Shown: in pieces, positions 33,769 to 41,744 of the stretch
Position numbering within the stretch: position 1 is the first letter of the stretch
How the letters are laid out: every line of letters begins with the position of its first letter
From: Lachnospiraceae bacterium
GTDB taxonomy: Bacteria; Bacillota; Clostridia; Lachnospirales; Lachnospiraceae
Assembly (NCBI GenBank): GCA_017624115.1
Contig: JAGANQ010000005.1
Coordinates: 1-57,579, forward strand
Reading direction: 5' to 3'
Length of the DNA stretch: 57,579 nt
Notes under the pieces: generated by a model
What the model was told of the DNA's origin: nothing
Database searches by the model: none
Seen by the model: only the letters and a program-made list of their open reading frames with translations
Translations under genes and position numbers: made by a program

Positions 33769-35421
33769 ATGGAAGAACAAATGAATACAGCAAAATTACT
33801 GGTGAAATGTCTGGAGGAGGAAGGCGTTGAATATGTCTTTGGTATTCCGGGCGAGGAAAATCTGGAGGTTATGAAGGCGATTTCAGAATCTTCTATTCGC
33901 TTTATTACGACAAGGCATGAGCAGGGTGCAGCCTTTATGGCAGACGTATATGGCAGACTGACAGGGAAAGCAGGAGTGTGCATGTCGACACTGGGGCCTG
34001 GTGCGACTAATCTTCTGACAGGTGTGGCAGATGCTGACAGCGACGGTGCACCACTTGTAGCGATTACCGGACAGGTGGGAACAGAGCGTATGCACATCAC
34101 CTCCCACCAGTTTCTTGATTTATGCAAGATTTTTGAACCAGTGACGAAGCGGAGCAAAATGATAGTAAGACCGGACACAGTCAATGAAATCGTGCGAATC
34201 GCATTTAAATATGCAGAAAGTGAAAAACCGGGTGCCACACATATCGACCTTCCTGTCAATATTTCCAAAATGCCTGTAAATGCGGATGAGAAGCCGCTTA
34301 AGAAAAAGGTGCCTGTGAAGGAATATGCAGATCTGCGCTTTATTGAGGATGCTGCGGCAGAAATTTTTAAATCAGAAAGACCGGTAATACTGGCGGGCAG
34401 CGGTGCTGTGAGACAGCACAGCAGCGAGGCACTTACGGGATTTGCGGAACAGCTTCATATCCCGGTTGTTTCGACGATGATGGCAAAGGGAATTATACCG
34501 TGTGACAATAAGTATTCAATGTGGACAATCGGTATCCCGCAGAGAGATTATGTGAATAAGATTCTGGAGGATGCAGACCTTGTGATTGCAGTCGGTTATG
34601 ATATCGTGGAATATGCACCGAATAAATGGAATTCATCAGGAAATGTGAAAATTATCCATATCGATGCTACTCCGGCGCATATCAACAAGCTGTATCAGCC
34701 GGTTGTAGAGGTGGTTGGAGATATATCGGATTCTCTGCAGCAGATTGCCAGAAGGACAGGCAGCAAATCAGAACCGGAGTATGCCTTTGAGCTTAAGGAA
34801 AAGCTGGTGATGGAGCATGAGGAACACAAGGATGATGTGTCCTTCCCGATGAAGCCTCAGAAGATTCTGTGGGATGTCAGACAGGTCATGGGAAAGGATG
34901 ATATCGTGATATCCGATGTAGGTGCGCATAAGATGTGGATTGCGCGTCATTATAACTGCTATAAGCCAAATACCTGTATTATATCAAATGGATTTGCAAC
35001 TATGGGAATCGGTGTGCCGGGAGCGATTGCAGCTAAAATGCTTAATCCTGACAAGAAGGTGCTCACGATTACAGGGGACGGCGGCTTTATGATGAATTCG
35101 CAGGAGCTTGAAACGGCATACCGGAATAAGATTCCGTTTGTTACGCTGATTTTTAATGACAGCAGCTATGGACTTATCAAGTGGAAGCAGATTGACCAGT
35201 ATGGAGAAAGCTGTTTTGTAGATTTTACAAATCCTGATTTTGTGAAGCTGGCAGAAAGCATGCACTGCAAGGGCTATCGTATCACGAAGGCGGAGGAGCT
35301 GATACCCACACTGGGGGAGGCATTCCGGCAGGAGGTTCCGGCAGTCATTGACTGTGCTGTGGATTATGATGAAAATGTGAAGCTCACACAGCATCTGAAG
35401 GATGTATACGAGACGTTGTAA
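33769..35421 (+). CDS. alsS: Acetolactate synthase, AlsS-like
   Basis: 550 residues, a TPP enzyme condensing two pyruvates to acetolactate. It has the N-terminal catalytic Glu51 in TTRHEQGAAFMADVYGR, the middle domain and the TPP/Mg site GDGGFMMNSQELETA with downstream Asn (about 450). The wording around it (EEGVEYVFGIPGEENL, HQFLDLCKIFEPVTKRS) matches the catabolic AlsS type rather than biosynthetic IlvB. No ilvN or alsD gene is adjacent, which suits a stand-alone enzyme. It lies 18 bases after the MATE gene, so they are likely one operon. Confidence 0.85.
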   Translation: MEEQMNTAKLLVKCLEEEGVEYVFGIPGEENLEVMKAISESSIRFITTRHEQGAAFMADVYGRLTGKAGVCMSTLGPGATNLLTGVADADSDGAPLVAITGQVGTERMHITSHQFLDLCKIFEPVTKRSKMIVRPDTVNEIVRIAFKYAESEKPGATHIDLPVNISKMPVNADEKPLKKKVPVKEYADLRFIEDAAAEIFKSERPVILAGSGAVRQHSSEALTGFAEQLHIPVVSTMMAKGIIPCDNKYSMWTIGIPQRDYVNKILEDADLVIAVGYDIVEYAPNKWNSSGNVKIIHIDATPAHINKLYQPVVEVVGDISDSLQQIARRTGSKSEPEYAFELKEKLVMEHEEHKDDVSFPMKPQKILWDVRQVMGKDDIVISDVGAHKMWIARHYNCYKPNTCIISNGFATMGIGVPGAIAAKMLNPDKKVLTITGDGGFMMNSQELETAYRNKIPFVTLIFNDSSYGLIKWKQIDQYGESCFVDFTNPDFVKLAESMHCKGYRITKAEELIPTLGEAFRQEVPAVIDCAVDYDENVKLTQHLKDVYETL

Positions 35422-35497
35422 GATATGGACTATTTTGCCTGAATTGTGGATAAAATGGACTGGATAAATACAGTATTTTGGGGTATATTATTATCTG

Positions 35498-35585
35498 TAT
35501 GACGTCGGTGCGATGTTCCTTTATAATAACAGGAGCCGGCAGGCTTGACAGCCATGGAAAACTGTGCTATAACGAGTACGTCATA
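35498..35585 (+). repeat. Inverted TATGACGT/ACGTCATA half-sites around a promoter
   Basis: TATGACGT (35498-35505) and its exact reverse complement ACGTCATA (35578-35585) flank the promoter at 35545-35573. They could be operators brought together by a looping repressor. Two 8-mers can also arise by chance. Confidence 0.35.
35545..35573 (+). promoter_or_regulatory. Promoter of the AEC carrier genes
   Basis: TTGACA (35545-35550), a 17-base spacer, TATAAC (35568-35573). Confidence 0.75.
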
Positions 35586-35588
35586 AAA

Positions 35589-35604
35589 AGCCGGAGTACC
35601 GGCT
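35589..35604 (+). other. Small GC-rich hairpin in the AEC leader
   Basis: AGCCGG (35589-35594) pairs with CCGGCT (35599-35604) around AGTA, about 10 bases after the predicted transcription start. No T run follows. Confidence 0.4.
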
Positions 35605-35637
35605 GCATTCAGAAAAAGAAATGTGAGAGGATATATT

Positions 35638-36549
35638 ATGCTGCAGCAGATGATAGTATTATTTTTAATTATGCTGGTCGGCTTTATTGCTTATAAAAAG
35701 GATTATATCAATGATAATGCCAGCAAGAAGCTTTCCAGTATAGTGGTGAACATAGCCAATCCAGCGCTGATTCTTTCGAGTATTCTGTCTATGGATAATA
35801 CCATTACGGGCAGGGATTTGATGATTACGGTTGTGATTGCAGCAGCGGTATTTGCAAGCCTTCTTGTGATTGCGATAGCTGTGCCGATGCTGTTTCGGGT
35901 GGAGAGACAGAGCTATGGCGCATACCGGGTGATGACGGTATTTTCCAATATCGGTTTTATGGGATTTCCGATTATCTCGTCCGTATACGGCTCGAGTGCG
36001 CTGCTTTATGCGACGCTGTTTCTGATACCGTATAATGTGCTTATATATACCTATGGTATTCACACGATGAAAAAACGCAGTGAGGGTGAAAAGGAAGAAT
36101 TTCATCTGGGACAGATTCTGAATATTGGTGTGATTGCCTGCGTACTGGCGATTGTTCTTTTTATTTGTAAGGTGAAGCTGCCGGACTTTCTGGCTTCCGG
36201 CATTACGATGCTGAGTAATCTGACAGCACCGCTGAGTATGATGGTAATCGGTGCTTCAATGGCGGTTATTGACTTTAAGAAGCTTCTTGGTGATTATAAG
36301 CTGCTGTTGTTTTCAGCATTTAAGCTTTTGCTGATACCGATTGTTGGAACGTGGTTAGTAAAGCAGTTTGTATCAAATGAGATTATCTGTGGGGTGACGA
36401 TGGTCATGCTTGCTACTCCGGTCGGCAGTATGACGGCGATGCTTGCACAGGAATATGACGGGGATTACGAGCTGGCGTCCAAGGGCGTCATGCTGACAAC
36501 ACTGCTTTCGGTGGTGACGCTTCCGATTGTTTCTGCGATTGTAGGATAG
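35638..36549 (+). CDS. AEC-family carrier 1
   Basis: 303 residues from ATG 35638 behind GTGAGAGGATATATT. Ten predicted helices in two inverted halves. The family signatures are the early VNIANPALILSSIL segment, the VFSNIGFMGFPIISSVYG block in the first half and the VMLATPVGSMTAMLAQEY block in the second half. AEC carriers move auxin in plants and malate or other organic acids in bacteria. An acetolactate-linked organic acid is a contextual guess. Confidence 0.88.
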   Translation: MLQQMIVLFLIMLVGFIAYKKDYINDNASKKLSSIVVNIANPALILSSILSMDNTITGRDLMITVVIAAAVFASLLVIAIAVPMLFRVERQSYGAYRVMTVFSNIGFMGFPIISSVYGSSALLYATLFLIPYNVLIYTYGIHTMKKRSEGEKEEFHLGQILNIGVIACVLAIVLFICKVKLPDFLASGITMLSNLTAPLSMMVIGASMAVIDFKKLLGDYKLLLFSAFKLLLIPIVGTWLVKQFVSNEIICGVTMVMLATPVGSMTAMLAQEYDGDYELASKGVMLTTLLSVVTLPIVSAIVG

Positions 36550-36606
36550 CTGTGCCAGAGCTGCGAGGAATGCGGACTACAGATTACGGGAAGGGTATAA
36601 GAGAAA

Positions 36607-37557
36607 ATGATGGAGAATTTTATATACAGTCTGAATGCGACAGTTCCGGTATTTCTGGTTATGGTAATCGGCTACTGCTTAAAGAGGAGAGGGATGCTGA
36701 CAGAGGGCTTCTGCAGCGCCGCCAATAAATTTAACTTTCAGGTGACGCTTCCGGCGCTGCTGTTTAAGGATATTTCTTCGGCGGATATCAGGCAGGTGCT
36801 GGATATCCGCTATATGCTGTACTGTGCGATTGTGACGTCAATCTGCTTTTTTACACTGTGGGGACTTACAAAGCTTCTGATGAAGGATAAGAGCATGGTG
36901 GGTGCTTTTGTGCAGGCATCGTTTCGCGGAAGTGCTGCGGTGCTGGGCATTGCATTTATCCAGAATATCTATGGTACCTCAGGCATGGCTCCGCTGATGA
37001 TTGTGAGTGCCGTACCGCTGTATAATATTTATTCTGTCATTGTGCTGACCTTTGAGGGTGGAAATGACGGACAGGATGGCGGGGCTGTCAGACGCGCGTT
37101 TGTAAATATATGCAAGAATCCGATTATTATTGGGATTCTGCTGGGCGTTATCGTGTCCTTCAGCGGCATTACGTTTCCTGCAATCGTTAATAAGACTGTA
37201 AACAGCCTGGCTGCCATGGCAACACCGTTAGCGCTGATTGTGATTGGAGCGAGCTTTGAGGGACGAAAGGCTCTGGCGAAGCTTAAGCCGACAATGCTTG
37301 CGACGATGATTAAGCTCGTCGTGCAGCCATCATTATTCCTGCCGGTAGCGGTATGGATGGGCTTCCGCACGGAAAAGCTGATAGCGATTCTGGTTATGCT
37401 CGGTGCGCCGACGACAGCAAGCTGCTATATTATGGCGAAGAATATGAACAATGATGAGGTACTGACATCCAGTGTGGTAGTCGCGGCAACGCTTCTGTCG
37501 GCAGTGACACTGACAGGATGGATATACATATTAAAAGCATTTGGATATCTGGCGTAG
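36607..37557 (+). CDS. AEC-family carrier 2
   Basis: 316 residues, a diverged neighbour of carrier 1 with the same plan. LNATVPVFLVMVIGYCLKRRG starts it, NKFNFQVTLPALLFKDIS gives the Pro break of helix 2, FVQASFRGSAAVLGIAFI is the first crossing motif and LGAPTTASCYIMAKNMN the second. It begins 57 bases after carrier 1 and shares its promoter. Tandem AEC genes may form carriers with different substrates. Confidence 0.88.
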   Translation: MMENFIYSLNATVPVFLVMVIGYCLKRRGMLTEGFCSAANKFNFQVTLPALLFKDISSADIRQVLDIRYMLYCAIVTSICFFTLWGLTKLLMKDKSMVGAFVQASFRGSAAVLGIAFIQNIYGTSGMAPLMIVSAVPLYNIYSVIVLTFEGGNDGQDGGAVRRAFVNICKNPIIIGILLGVIVSFSGITFPAIVNKTVNSLAAMATPLALIVIGASFEGRKALAKLKPTMLATMIKLVVQPSLFLPVAVWMGFRTEKLIAILVMLGAPTTASCYIMAKNMNNDEVLTSSVVVAATLLSAVTLTGWIYILKAFGYLA

Positions 37558-37640
37558 TGCATAAGAGAAGCTTTTTCGAAAGTAAGGTATATTCTATAGA
37601 TACTGCCAATATAATAATAGAAAAAAGTAAGTGGTTGTAT

Positions 37641-38036
37641 ATGAAGCGTTTATTTCTATTATTATGTGTGGCAGTATTTTTATTGTGCTCCTGCAGCAAG
37701 CAGACGGAAGAAAAGGTGCAGGATCTGGAATTTACGGTACTGGGAGAGAAGGAAATACCGCAGGAGCTTCTGACACTGATTGAAGGGAAGAAGACACAGC
37801 CGATGAAAAACACATGGACAGACGGAGAATATCTGTATGTTATTGTAGGATATGGGGAACAGCAGACCAGCGGCTACAGCATAGCAGTAAATGAATTTTA
37901 TCTTGGCAAAAATGCTATCTACATGGATACCAGTCTCATAGGACCTTCGAAAGAGGAAAAGGTAAATGAAACACTGACCTATCCTTATGTTGTTATTAAG
38001 ACGGAAAAGCGGGAAGAACCAGTGGTATTTAAATAG
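37641..38036 (+). CDS. PrcB-like small lipoprotein
   Basis: 131 residues from ATG 37641, where the N-terminus becomes a proper signal (MKRLFLLLCVAVFLLCSC). Cys18 is the likely lipidation site, and Cys16 adjoins it. The mature part has YVIVGYGEQQTSGYSIAVNE, the core of the PrcB_C domain known from a Treponema protease-complex subunit and common in Clostridia. Its role there is not defined. It ends 11 bases before sipL and could be cotranscribed. Confidence 0.75.
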   Translation: MKRLFLLLCVAVFLLCSCSKQTEEKVQDLEFTVLGEKEIPQELLTLIEGKKTQPMKNTWTDGEYLYVIVGYGEQQTSGYSIAVNEFYLGKNAIYMDTSLIGPSKEEKVNETLTYPYVVIKTEKREEPVVFK

Positions 38037-38047
38037 GAGGTATAACA

Positions 38048-39604
38048 GTGGAATTAGTAAAGCAGAAAATGTATATTACCTGTAACAAAGGAAAAAACAT
38101 TTCGCAGATTACACTTGATGATGACTTCAATGTACCGGACGCGAAGGAGGATATTGACAGGATTATCCAATATGATGGCACTGTTCTGACAGAGCAGCTC
38201 CGTGTTTCTGAGGACAGAGCGGGGATAAAAGGAAAACTGGTATTCCGCGTGCTATATGGGGAAGGCAACGCAATACATAGCATGAGGGGAGCGATTCCCT
38301 TCGAGGAGCTGATGAATGTGGAAGGACTTGCACCGGAGGATGATGCAAGGCTTTCCTATGAGCTGGAGGATTTGACGATTACGCTTATCAATTCCAGAAA
38401 AATCAGCATTAAGGCAGTACTCACACTTACAGTAGAGGTAGAGCATACACAGGAGGAAGAAGCGGGTGTGGAAATCAGGGATGATGCAGATGCACAGTAC
38501 ATGGCATCACGTCTCGTATTTACGCCCGTTGCCCAGAAGCGCAAGGACATCTGCCGCATCAAGGATGAACTGGAGCTGTCGGGAAATAAGCCGGATATCG
38601 CAGAGGTGTTATGGGACAGTGCACAGCTCCGCTCGGTGGAAATACGTCCGATGGATGGAAAGCTTGGTCTTCGCGGTGAGATTTTTTTGTTTGTATTATA
38701 TAAGGCAGCGGATGAGAATAATTCCCTGCAGTGGACGGAATACAGCGTTCCGGTAGACTGCACCATAGACTGCCCAGGCTGTGGGGAGGATATGATACCG
38801 TATGTGCGGCTGAGTCTTTCTGGAAATGAAGTAGAATCGAGAACAGATTACGACGGTGAGCCAAGGATGTTCGGCATTGAATATGTGATTGATATGGATA
38901 TCAGTCTCTATGAGGAACAGCATGCGGATATTATCAACGATGTCTATTCGGCAGTAAAGAATCTTGAGCCGTCAGTAAAGAAGGTTCCATACGAACAGCT
39001 TCTTATGCGAAATTCTTCTAAATGCCGGGCGGCAGATCGGATGAAGCTTCGTAAAGAGCAACCGAAAATTCTGCAAATCTGCAACAGCAGCGGCAATATC
39101 CGCATCGATGATGTGCAGGCGGCAGAGGACGGTTTAAATGTAGAGGGAGCAGTATATGTGACACTTCTGTATGCAGCTCTGGACGATAAAGAGCCGCTGC
39201 AGATGATTTCCGGTGTATTGCCTTTTACACACAAGATAGAAGCTCCGGGTATTACCCCGGGCTGTACCTGGCATCTGGAGTGTGCGATGGAACAACTGGG
39301 AGCAGTGATGATTAACAGCGAAGAGATTGAGCTTAAAGCAGTTCTCAGTCTGGATGCGCTGATTATGCAGCAGCTTGAAACAGAAATTATCACAGATATT
39401 ACGGCGAAGCCATATGATATGGAGCAGATACAATCATTGCCTGGTATTGTGGGCTATGTAGTGAAGCCTGGGGATACTCTATGGAAAATTGCCAAGAGAT
39501 TTTATTCTACTGTGGATAGTATAAAATTTATCAATGGGCTTAAGGATGACAAGATTCGTCCGGGAGATAAGCTGGTGCTGATGAAGAAGGTAGAAGAACT
39601 GTAA
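38048..39604 (+). CDS. sipL: SipL-like spore coat morphogenetic protein (DUF3794 + LysM)
   Basis: 518 residues starting at GTG after TAGGAGGTATAACA. Three DUF3794-like beta modules fill about 1-450, with repeated phrases such as DDFNVPDAKEDIDRII and DAEPRMFG-like strands. One LysM domain ends the protein (about 465-513, VVKPGDTLWKIAKRFYSTVD). In Clostridioides difficile SipL has this same layout and size and ties the coat basement protein SpoIVA to the forespore surface. It is predicted to act in the mother cell. No sigma-E promoter was confidently found. Confidence 0.85.
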   Translation: MELVKQKMYITCNKGKNISQITLDDDFNVPDAKEDIDRIIQYDGTVLTEQLRVSEDRAGIKGKLVFRVLYGEGNAIHSMRGAIPFEELMNVEGLAPEDDARLSYELEDLTITLINSRKISIKAVLTLTVEVEHTQEEEAGVEIRDDADAQYMASRLVFTPVAQKRKDICRIKDELELSGNKPDIAEVLWDSAQLRSVEIRPMDGKLGLRGEIFLFVLYKAADENNSLQWTEYSVPVDCTIDCPGCGEDMIPYVRLSLSGNEVESRTDYDGEPRMFGIEYVIDMDISLYEEQHADIINDVYSAVKNLEPSVKKVPYEQLLMRNSSKCRAADRMKLRKEQPKILQICNSSGNIRIDDVQAAEDGLNVEGAVYVTLLYAALDDKEPLQMISGVLPFTHKIEAPGITPGCTWHLECAMEQLGAVMINSEEIELKAVLSLDALIMQQLETEIITDITAKPYDMEQIQSLPGIVGYVVKPGDTLWKIAKRFYSTVDSIKFINGLKDDKIRPGDKLVLMKKVEEL

Positions 39605-39613
39605 AATATGTAT

Positions 39614-39655
39614 GTCAGGCTCTGGGAGTGTTTCCTGCGGGAAATATACCAGAGC
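39614..39655 (+). terminator. Hairpin after sipL
   Basis: AGGCTCTGG (from about 39616) pairs with CCAGAGCCT (ending about 39658) around a central GC-rich part with its own short stem. It lacks a strong T run, so terminator function is likely but not certain. Confidence 0.55.
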
Positions 39656-39659
39656 CTAC

Positions 39660-39689
39660 TTGCATTTATCGGTTTCTCTTTGTTATAAT
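39660..39689 (+). promoter_or_regulatory. Promoter of the LytTR two-component operon
   Basis: TTGCAT (39660-39665), an 18-base spacer, TATAAT (39684-39689). Confidence 0.65.
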
Positions 39690-39741
39690 GGTGAAACTAA
39701 GACATACATAAGCGTGTTTTGCAGAAACAGGGGGAAGCAAT

Positions 39742-40461
39742 ATGCGTATAGCAATTTGTGATGATGAAAAAGAAATTATTGAGGAAGTAAACAGGTATTT
39801 GGAGAAACTGCAGAAAGAAACAGAGGACAGGATGGAGATCTATCCATTTCTGAATGCAGAGGAGTTACTGTATGAGATAGAAGAGATGGCACCTTATGAT
39901 ATTGTGTTTCTGGATATAGAGCTTGGAAAAGACAATGGAATCTCTGTGGCTGAAAATATCAAGAAGCGCTATCCGACCACACTTATTGTCTTTATGACGG
40001 GGTTTCATCAGTATGTCTATGAGGTATTTGATGTGCAGCCGTGCGGATTCCTCAGAAAGCCTATCAAATGGGATGAATTTAACCATGTGTTTCAAAAGGC
40101 ACTCCAGCAGTGTGACAATCGGCCGGCACTGGAATATAGCATCAAAGGACATTTTTACAGGGTGCTCTTAAAGGATATCTGGTTTATTACCAGTGAGAAG
40201 AGACAGATTATATTGATGCTGAAGGACGGGGAAGAGCGGTATTATGGAAAAATGGACGAGGTGGAACAGACGCTTCTGAAAATGAGTAATAATTTCTGGC
40301 GCATCAGCCAGTCTGTGATTATTAATACCCGATATCTGAAGGAAATCAATTATCATACGGTGACGCTGGAAAATGATGAAGACAGGTGGACATTTAACAT
40401 CAGTCAGGCGTATCGTGTCAGCACCAGAGAGAAATGTATGGAACTGTGGAAATTGTCGTGA
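39742..40461 (+). CDS. AgrA-like LytTR response regulator
   Basis: 239 residues. The receiver domain (1-120) has the acidic pair CDDEKE, phosphoacceptor Asp58 in DIVFLDIELGKDNGI and a conserved Lys in FLRKPI. The LytTR DNA-binding domain (about 135-235) has IWFITSEKRQIIL, ISQSVIINTRYLKEI and a final VSTREKCMELW. LytTR regulators bind paired direct repeats about two helical turns apart. Such a repeat lies at 41642-41676, ahead of the ABC exporters, and is the best candidate target. The sensor kinase follows. Confidence 0.9.
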   Translation: MRIAICDDEKEIIEEVNRYLEKLQKETEDRMEIYPFLNAEELLYEIEEMAPYDIVFLDIELGKDNGISVAENIKKRYPTTLIVFMTGFHQYVYEVFDVQPCGFLRKPIKWDEFNHVFQKALQQCDNRPALEYSIKGHFYRVLLKDIWFITSEKRQIILMLKDGEERYYGKMDEVEQTLLKMSNNFWRISQSVIINTRYLKEINYHTVTLENDEDRWTFNISQAYRVSTREKCMELWKLS

Positions 40462-40483
40462 ATAAGAAAGAGTGATATTTGGA

Positions 40484-41626
40484 ATGGAAAATAACCTGTT
40501 ATATCTTGTGAAAAGTATTTGGCAGATGCTGATATTTGCAGTTATTACAGCGGGACTGGAGCTGCTTGGAATGGGGCTGTTTATGCTGTGCGGTATTTGT
40601 GATGCAGAGCTTTTGCACAATAGCGGACAAATATCCTGTCTGGTACTGATTCTGTCGCAGATGCTTGCGGTTGCTGTTATTCAGATAATCTTTTATTCAT
40701 GGAAAAGGTGGGAAAATCATGATGCGGTGTGGAAGAACCGTGTGGGCTTCTTCTGCGTTTGTGCGGGCTGCTTCGTGGGAATGCTACTTATGGACGTGAG
40801 CTTCCTGAATCTGAACGAGCTGTCTGTGGGGCAGATTATTGTGCTGGGGCTTCTGACTGTTTTGAATTTTCTGGGATACATTTTTTATTTTATATCGGCG
40901 GAGAAGAGCCGTCTGGAAACAGAGAGCAGAGTGTATCAGAAGCAGGCGGTTCTTTATCAGGAGTGGTATGAGGGCTTTCAGAAGACCAGAAAGGAGACAC
41001 TGGCGTTTCGGCATGATATGAATAATCATTTTGGTGTGTTGAAGCATCTCTGCAAAAATGGGGAAGACAAGGAGTCTGGCGGAGTTCTTACGGAGATTGG
41101 AAAATACATAGACAGTATGGGCACGAATTATAACAGGACAGGCTGTGATACGGATTCCGGTAATCTGATGATGGACTTTGCTGTGGATATGAAGAAAAAT
41201 TATGCGCAGAGCAGAGGTATACCGATGGAGGTAGAGCTGAATATACCGAAGGAAATGAATTATAACAGTATGGATTTGGTGATATTCTTAAGCAATCTTC
41301 TGGACAATGCGATAGAGGCGTGTGAGCGGATGGAGCAGAAGGAAAAGGCGAAAATCGTGTTGAAGCTGCAGTATAAAATGTCGAATCTGGTGGTCCTTAT
41401 CAAGAATACCTATGATGGGCAGTTGGACGGACAATCCAGTGATTTGCAGGAATACGCCATGCTGGAAACCAGCAAAGATGACAAGGCGGCACATGGCATA
41501 GGCATGAAAAATGTCATGGACATTGTGGAGAAATATCACGGTGCAATCCGTTGGAAGGCTGAGCAGGGATGGTTTACGGTGAATGCTCTGCTGTATGAAT
41601 TTGAGGATAAAAAGATGAGGGATTAG
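40484..41626 (+). CDS. AgrC-like GHKL sensor histidine kinase
   Basis: About 380 residues. The N-terminal third is hydrophobic with at least four predicted helices (about 14-36, 50-70, 86-104, 118-140) and no extracellular domain. This suits a peptide or membrane signal. The dimerisation region carries the phosphoacceptor in AFRHDMNNHFGVLKHL, and the ATPase has NLLDNAIEAC and a GIGMKNV lid. Start is ATG 40484 or GTG 40472, since neither has a strong ribosome site. No AgrB/AgrD peptide genes lie nearby, so the signal is unknown. Confidence 0.88.
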   Translation: MENNLLYLVKSIWQMLIFAVITAGLELLGMGLFMLCGICDAELLHNSGQISCLVLILSQMLAVAVIQIIFYSWKRWENHDAVWKNRVGFFCVCAGCFVGMLLMDVSFLNLNELSVGQIIVLGLLTVLNFLGYIFYFISAEKSRLETESRVYQKQAVLYQEWYEGFQKTRKETLAFRHDMNNHFGVLKHLCKNGEDKESGGVLTEIGKYIDSMGTNYNRTGCDTDSGNLMMDFAVDMKKNYAQSRGIPMEVELNIPKEMNYNSMDLVIFLSNLLDNAIEACERMEQKEKAKIVLKLQYKMSNLVVLIKNTYDGQLDGQSSDLQEYAMLETSKDDKAAHGIGMKNVMDIVEKYHGAIRWKAEQGWFTVNALLYEFEDKKMRD

Positions 41627-41641
41627 ATAATATTTAAAAAG

Positions 41642-41676
41642 ACGAATTATTACAAAGTGGGAACGAATTATTACAA
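41642..41676 (+). promoter_or_regulatory. Tandem 14-bp LytTR-type operator before the ABC exporters
   Basis: ACGAATTATTACAA occurs at 41642-41655 and again, identical, at 41663-41676, start to start exactly 21 bp. Each copy is followed by GT or AGT. Two half-sites on the same DNA face, about two turns apart, is the arrangement LytTR regulators recognise. Confidence 0.75.
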
Positions 41677-41679
41677 GTC

Positions 41680-41708
41680 AGGTATGGAAAAAAGGAGTCT
41701 GATATAAT
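41680..41708 (+). promoter_or_regulatory. Activator-dependent promoter of the ABC exporters
   Basis: Perfect -10 TATAAT (41703-41708) with no recognisable -35 at the right spacing (AGGTAT, 41680-41685). The operator ends four bases upstream, where an activator would replace the missing -35 contact. Confidence 0.65.
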
Positions 41709-41744
41709 AAGGATGCAAACACATATGCAAAGGGGGATAGAGAG

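Noticed and set aside
35478..35696. A 72-codon frame across the AEC promoter
   Set aside because: It overlaps the promoter, a hairpin and the start of the AEC gene in another frame, and the translation looks random.
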